Below, piece after piece: positions 59,751-64,000 of a stretch of 64,000 nucleotides of DNA (position 1 is its first letter; every line of letters begins with the position of its first letter). A program made the translations under genes and the position numbers. Origin of the DNA: JAYSYM01 sp964543475. GTDB taxonomy: Bacteria; Bdellovibrionota; Bdellovibrionia; Bdellovibrionales; JAMPXM01. The stretch is from positions 372,001 through 436,000 of the forward strand of contig CAZIYJ010000002.1 in assembly GCA_964543475.1 (NCBI GenBank), written 5' to 3'. The notes under the pieces are model-generated. The model had not been told where the DNA came from, made no database searches, and saw nothing but the letters and a program-made list of their open reading frames with translations.

Positions 59751-61057
59751 TGTCTTCAGAAAAACTTGCAGTTCTAGGCGGAAAAAAGATCCGGACTGAG
59801 CCATTCACGATTCGAAAGACGATTTTGGATGATGATATCACAGCCGCCCTCAAGGTTCTCAAGTCCGGTGACATATCATTATTTTTCGGCAGTCCAGGTG
59901 AGTTCTTTATGGGCGGCCCGATCGTTCAGGAATTTGAGCAAAGTTGGGCTCAAGAATTCGGCTACAAGCATGCAATATCGTTCAATTCATGGACCACGGG
60001 ACTCATGGCATGCGTTGGCGCGGTCGGAATCGAACCCGGCGACGAAGTGCTTTGTACCCCATATTCTATGTCCGCAACAGCAACTTCCATCCTATTTTAT
60101 GGAGGTATACCCATCTTCGTTGATATCGAAGATGAAACCTTCAACATTGATCCAAAAAAGTTAGAGGAGAAGATCACGCCACGGACCAGAGCCATTATGC
60201 TTGTTCACCTCTTTGGTCACTCTGCAGACATGGATGAAATAATTCGGATTGCTCGCAAACATAACCTGCGAATTATTGAGGATGCCGCTCATGCGCCGGG
60301 CGCAAAATACAAAGGAAAGTATGTTGGCGGCCTAGCTGATCTTGGCGGGTTTAGCTTTAATTACCACAAACATATTCATACAGGTGAGGGCGGACTTATT
60401 GTCACTAATGATGACGATTTAGCTCTCAGATGCCAGATGATTCGAAATCACGGTGAGAACGTAATCGAAACATTCGGGCTGAAGGACTTTAGCAATACCA
60501 TCGGCTCAAATTATAGGTTGACCGAACTTCAAGCCGCGATTGGATTGGTACAGATGAAGCGTCTGCCAACCTTCCTTGAGCATCGAAACAAAATTGCGGA
60601 TCACTTGAGCTCTAGGCTATCAAAACTTGAGTTCATCACTCCTCCGGTCGTCAAGGAGGGCTGCAGTCATTCGTATTACTGCTACTCGATAAAGTATGAT
60701 TCAAAGAAGACTGGAGTTTCTAGAGCGGCCTTTTGTAAAGCCGTTGCAGCAGAGCTTCCATATCCAATGCATTCAGAACAAGAAGTAGTGGTTGAAGGAT
60801 ATGTAAAGCCGCTGTACTGGAATCCGGTCTATCAGAACAAGATAGCAATTGGTAAAAAGCATTTCCCTTGGTCGATGAATCCAGGAGTAAATTATTCCTA
60901 TCCTCACGGATTGTGCCCCGTGGTGGAGCGAATGCATAACGACGAACTGATTTACTTGCCCATTGTCCGTGAAGCGGTTTCAATTGATGACATTAGTGAT
61001 GTTGCTGATGCATTTGAAAAGGTGGCACTCAACTTGAAAAACTTAAGAGACCTTTAA
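59750..61057 (+). CDS. DegT/DnrJ/EryC1-family sugar aminotransferase
   Basis: The 435-residue PLP enzyme has FNSWTTGLMACVGAVGIEPGDEVL, PYSMSATATSILFYGGIPIFVDIE (partial blocks), IEDAAHAPGA and the PLP Lys in NYHKHIHTGEGG. Its length exceeds PseC by about 50 residues because of a C-terminal insertion (about 330-390). It would aminate the keto-sugar made by the Gfo/Idh/MocA neighbour. The ATG shares a base with the preceding stop. Confidence 0.9.
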   Translation: MSSEKLAVLGGKKIRTEPFTIRKTILDDDITAALKVLKSGDISLFFGSPGEFFMGGPIVQEFEQSWAQEFGYKHAISFNSWTTGLMACVGAVGIEPGDEVLCTPYSMSATATSILFYGGIPIFVDIEDETFNIDPKKLEEKITPRTRAIMLVHLFGHSADMDEIIRIARKHNLRIIEDAAHAPGAKYKGKYVGGLADLGGFSFNYHKHIHTGEGGLIVTNDDDLALRCQMIRNHGENVIETFGLKDFSNTIGSNYRLTELQAAIGLVQMKRLPTFLEHRNKIADHLSSRLSKLEFITPPVVKEGCSHSYYCYSIKYDSKKTGVSRAAFCKAVAAELPYPMHSEQEVVVEGYVKPLYWNPVYQNKIAIGKKHFPWSMNPGVNYSYPHGLCPVVERMHNDELIYLPIVREAVSIDDISDVADAFEKVALNLKNLRDL

Positions 61058-62112
61058 TGAATGAAATCCATTTAATTTCCCGGCAAGTAGGCACCGCTTA
61101 TCCCTTCGTTGAATTTTCTCAATTTTTAACTGCGAATGGTTTCAAGGTAAAAAACTTTGCCTATGCCTCGAGCTTTGCTCCTTATCAAGCTGGCGGTGTG
61201 CCTTACGAAATCGTTACAAGTTTTGATGATTACATAAAGCTGGCAGGCCAAGTGCCTCGCGTGCTGATGACAGGCACATCACTTGAGGTTACCGACGACG
61301 CAAAGTATTGGAACTACGCTAAAGACAACAGAATTTCGTCTATTGCCTGGGTAGATCAACCTATAAACCTAAAAGAGCGTTTCACTGCGGGCAAGCCTTC
61401 GGTAGTACTTGCTAACGATCAACACACGCTGGCCCATCTTATTGAAATCGGAATAGTTGAAGATGCCCGTTGCTACGGATCGCCATATTTAAGTTCGATG
61501 TCGAAACGGATTCAAAGAGAGTCCGTAGAGAAAAATGCTATCTTTTTTGCTTCGGAACCTTATTTTGAGAATCGATCTGATTATTTGATCCGTGCAAAGT
61601 CCCCGAACAGATTAAAATTCGGATTTGATGATATAGATTCGCTCTTACTGGCAACTGAGCTGATCAACAAGCAAACACAGTTGACCGGTGAAGCACTTAA
61701 GATATTCGTTAGACCCCACCCATGTGATAATACAAGTCGACTTATGGAGGCGTATCTTACTGCCGGCGGAAAAAAGACAGATTTCGAGTTTACCAATTTA
61801 GATAAAGAGCAAATCCTCGAACGGGTTCCAGTAGTGTTTGGAATGCGCTCTATGTTTCTGTTTGAAGCTGCAAGTTTAGGTATCCCAACAGTCAGCCTAC
61901 AGCCCGGTTCACGTGTGTCGTGGCCATTTATGGATAGCCACAAAGGAATTCTTAGACTCACGGGCGCTAACGGCGATTTCGAAAGGCTATCTGACCTTTT
62001 AGGTAATTTGAAAGATCGACAGGTCGAAGTGTTATTCGATGAGCCCGCAGTTCTAAAACTTTTTGTAAGCTTAGGAAACTTCAGAGCAAATGAAATTCGT
62101 CTGCACGGTTGA
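61057..62112 (+). CDS. Putative GT-B-like glycosyltransferase of unknown donor
   Basis: The 351-residue protein is not clearly in a known family. VRPHPCDNTSR and FGMRSMFLFEAASLGIPTVSL resemble the donor-binding half of GT-B folds, as in capsule glycosyltransferases and PseG-like proteins. The N-terminal half (EIHLISRQVGTAYPF) would be the other Rossmann domain. The gene is tightly packed within the operon (shared base with the aminotransferase stop; 23-base overlap with the next gene). Confidence 0.5.
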   Translation: MNEIHLISRQVGTAYPFVEFSQFLTANGFKVKNFAYASSFAPYQAGGVPYEIVTSFDDYIKLAGQVPRVLMTGTSLEVTDDAKYWNYAKDNRISSIAWVDQPINLKERFTAGKPSVVLANDQHTLAHLIEIGIVEDARCYGSPYLSSMSKRIQRESVEKNAIFFASEPYFENRSDYLIRAKSPNRLKFGFDDIDSLLLATELINKQTQLTGEALKIFVRPHPCDNTSRLMEAYLTAGGKKTDFEFTNLDKEQILERVPVVFGMRSMFLFEAASLGIPTVSLQPGSRVSWPFMDSHKGILRLTGANGDFERLSDLLGNLKDRQVEVLFDEPAVLKLFVSLGNFRANEIRLHG

Positions 62113-62824
62113 AGCCCGCATGACATCTAGTCGTTTACCGGGAAAGGTTATGTTGCCTGCGAACGGTGAGCCAATGTTGGCCCACTTAGTTCGGCGCCTT
62201 AAGCTCGTAAAAGAGCTCGATGCTATAGTTATAGCAACCACCACCAATCCTCTCGATAATCCGATTTGCGAACTAGCAACGAAAATGGAAGTAGAATTCT
62301 TTCGCGGCAGTGAAAACGATGTAATGGAAAGAGTTATCAAAGCGGCTGAAAGCGCGAATGGAGACGTGGTCGTTGAAATTACGGCAGACTGTCCTCTCAT
62401 TGACATCGAATTGATACGAAAAACCATTGCTTTATTTAAAGCCACCAAATGTGATTACGCTAGCAATGTTATTGTAAGGGGTTTTCCAGATGGAATGGAT
62501 GTCCAGGTCATTCCGCTCACAGTTTTGAAAAAGTCCTTCTCGCTAACCAGCGAGAGTCTCGACCGCGAACATGTCACGAGACATATTCGACTGCATCCCG
62601 AAGTCTTCCGGCACGAACATTTGATTGCTTCAGCAGAAGAGCATGCCCCTGAACTCGCAATTACCTTAGATGAAAATTCAGACTATCTTCTGATTAAAAA
62701 AATTTTTGAACATTTGGGGGACGAAGCACCAACGATTAGCTGTAAGAGTTTAGTCAAACTCATAAAGGATAGGCCAGAGTGGCGTGCTATTAATGATACT
62801 GTTATTCGAAAGGGATTATCGTAA
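62090..62824 (+). CDS. SpsF-type cytidylyltransferase, second copy
   Basis: The 244-residue protein has VEARMTSSRLPGKVMLPANG, VVEITADCPLIDIELI and FPDGMDVQVIPL, the same blocks as the enzyme at 45842-46588, with clearly different sequence. It should form a CMP-activated sugar acid. It begins inside the preceding gene and its stop shares a base with the formyltransferase start (TAATG). Confidence 0.85.
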   Translation: MKFVCTVEARMTSSRLPGKVMLPANGEPMLAHLVRRLKLVKELDAIVIATTTNPLDNPICELATKMEVEFFRGSENDVMERVIKAAESANGDVVVEITADCPLIDIELIRKTIALFKATKCDYASNVIVRGFPDGMDVQVIPLTVLKKSFSLTSESLDREHVTRHIRLHPEVFRHEHLIASAEEHAPELAITLDENSDYLLIKKIFEHLGDEAPTISCKSLVKLIKDRPEWRAINDTVIRKGLS

Positions 62825-63543
62825 TGAATTTCGCAATCTTATCCTGCGAAAACTCTCCCCTTCTCGAGCAGCTACTCGCTGAGTTTCGCAATTTTCTACT
62901 CCCACCACCCGCTTTAATTATCGATGGGAAGCTTACCGAAAGAGATATCGAACTTACCCTCGAGCGAATGCTTCCGAACTACAAAATCAAAAGTGTACAT
63001 GAAATGGATATCGGGCTGTCAGAAATTATCCGTGTTGAAAACCATAATTCCGCAGAAACTCTTGATTGGATTAAGCGAAACAAAATCTCGTTTCTCTTGA
63101 ATGGCGGAACCCTCAGAATCTTAAAGTCTGAACTTTTAAGTTCAACCGGCGGCGTATTGAACTGTCATCCTGGCCTGCTGCCACAGTATCGAGGCTGTTC
63201 CGCAGTTGAGTGGGCAATTTACAATGGCGACGCTGTTGGTGCTACGGCACATTTTATGACCGAGGGAATTGACGAAGGCCCGATCATTGTAGCCGAAACA
63301 CTTCAGGTGAGCGCCGGCGAGACATATGAATCTATTCGTACACGGATGAACGAACTTCAAGCTCGATTACTGGCTTTTGCATGTAAGCATTTAGTCAATT
63401 CGAAGATGAAACTAAAAGACTTCTCGCCTCAAGAAGATGGCACGTATTACAAGCCGATTAGTCCAGAGAAGATGTATGTAGTTCGACAAAAGATTGAAAA
63501 TGGTGAGTACAGTTCGCCTAAACAATTGAATCCAAACCGATGA
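62824..63543 (+). CDS. Formyltransferase family protein, second copy
   Basis: The 239-residue protein has the formyltransferase catalytic set: LNCHPGLLP (Asn113, His115) and EGIDEGPII (Asp150), with YRGCSAVEW between. It lacks the tRNA-binding C-terminal domain of Fmt and so fits sugar N-formyltransferases. It follows a cytidylyltransferase gene, as the fusion gene at 46585-48012 neighbours the other copy. The next gene overlaps its stop (ATGA). Confidence 0.88.
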   Translation: MNFAILSCENSPLLEQLLAEFRNFLLPPPALIIDGKLTERDIELTLERMLPNYKIKSVHEMDIGLSEIIRVENHNSAETLDWIKRNKISFLLNGGTLRILKSELLSSTGGVLNCHPGLLPQYRGCSAVEWAIYNGDAVGATAHFMTEGIDEGPIIVAETLQVSAGETYESIRTRMNELQARLLAFACKHLVNSKMKLKDFSPQEDGTYYKPISPEKMYVVRQKIENGEYSSPKQLNPNR

Positions 63544-64000
63544 TTCTACCGGATGTTCTGAAAAGCCTTATCGTTAAAGTTATAGTAGTTTTCAGTCTTT
63601 GCTATTACAGCCATCTTTATTTTTTTGATTTTGACCAAGGGATTTCTTCTGCGCCTGGCTCAATCAAGGCGCTGAAAGACATTTTTTTGGTCCTAGTGTC
63701 CGCGCTAATTGTATTTACTTACAAAATCAAGCGGCCCGCGCACGCTATTAATCTCTTAGCAGCAGTTATCCTCACTCAATTGCTGATAGGATTTTTTCTC
63801 GCCGAAGCAAAGGTCGAATTCGCGCTCTCAATAAAGAATTTCGTGCTCGCTGCGGTTGGAGCTTTGGCATTGTTTGCGATCTCGGCTGAAAAAAACCAGT
63901 TCGCAAAATTAGCTCTCACCTTTTCGACTGTGATGGTAGCCCAGGCAATCTGGGTATATGCTCTTGCTTTATTTTTTCCGAGATTTGATCTCTGGAAATT
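63540..64000 (+). CDS. Membrane protein, partial at window end
   Basis: An open frame starts at an ATG overlapping the formyltransferase stop (ATGA) and runs off the end of the window after 153 codons. The visible part has about five hydrophobic segments (for example SLIVKVIVVFSLCYY, DIFLVLVSALIVF, NLLAAVILTQLLIGFFLA). It resembles the start of an O-antigen polymerase (Wzy) or a similar glycan membrane enzyme, but the family-defining loop lies outside the window. Confidence 0.6.
   Translation, partial: MILPDVLKSLIVKVIVVFSLCYYSHLYFFDFDQGISSAPGSIKALKDIFLVLVSALIVFTYKIKRPAHAINLLAAVILTQLLIGFFLAEAKVEFALSIKNFVLAAVGALALFAISAEKNQFAKLALTFSTVMVAQAIWVYALALFFPRFDLWK

Noticed and set aside
1..64000. CRISPR arrays, rRNA genes, prophage or transposase genes
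   Set aside because: No regularly spaced direct repeats, rRNA-like sequence, transposase, integrase or phage structural gene was recognised anywhere in the window.

Overview
The window looks like chromosomal DNA from a Gram-negative, predatory-bacteria-like lineage, most likely Bdellovibrionota. This is inferred from a TIGR02147/DUF4423-type regulator next to a secreted DUF333 protein, many lipoproteins and outer-membrane biogenesis genes, a mitochondrial-type aconitase, and a UMF1-type permease. No rRNA, phage, insertion sequence or CRISPR was seen. Coding density is very high. Many genes overlap by 1 to 8 bases (ATGA, GTGA and TTGA junctions), which suggests translational coupling.

Left part (1 to about 37,700), housekeeping and envelope genes: thioredoxin-fold and GyrI-like proteins, a zinc-protease lipoprotein, aconitase, a DEAD-box helicase with a long arginine-rich tail, and a lytic-transglycosylase-like protein. 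These are followed by the TIGR02147 regulator with its secreted partner, a DNA topoisomerase VI operon (B then A), FKBP, HNH nuclease, BolA-Grx4, a flavin oxidoreductase, and a three-gene phosphorelay (REC, histidine kinase, Hpt). Next come a D-2-hydroxyacid dehydrogenase, a SerA-MFS-superoxide dismutase operon, an NtrC-type activator followed by CdsA-like and PlsC-like lipid genes, FolE, a metallo-beta-lactamase-fold hydrolase, a VWA-like lipoprotein, an MBOAT/SGNH O-acylation pair, and a nucleotidyltransferase plus metallophosphoesterase pair. The superoxide dismutase has the signature of a copper-only enzyme.

Right part (37,853 to 64,000), immediately behind a tRNA-Arg(TCT) gene: a large surface-glycan region. 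It holds ManC/AlgA, an O-antigen ligase/polymerase, a methyltransferase, a GalE-like epimerase, a GT2 glycosyltransferase, a Wzx-type flippase and a pseudaminic-acid-type locus. PseB and PseC lie on the plus strand. Divergently transcribed are PseI, PseG, a formyltransferase-aldo/keto-reductase fusion, an SpsF-type cytidylyltransferase and a class III aminotransferase. No PseH acetyltransferase is visible; a formyltransferase sits in its place. After a housekeeping interruption (TIGR03546/TIGR03545 pair, TlpA) a second glycan locus follows: dioxygenase, hexapeptide acyltransferase, Gfo/Idh/MocA oxidoreductase, DegT aminotransferase, a GT-B-like protein, a second SpsF-type cytidylyltransferase, a second formyltransferase and a membrane protein cut by the window end.

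Most promising for follow-up: the variant nonulosonic-acid pathway with two cytidylyltransferase plus formyltransferase pairs, the bacterial topoisomerase VI, the copper-only SOD lipoprotein, the nucleotidyltransferase/phosphoesterase pair, and the stacked inverted repeats before the TIGR02147 regulator. All functions are read from sequence motifs and remembered family features; no database search was run.
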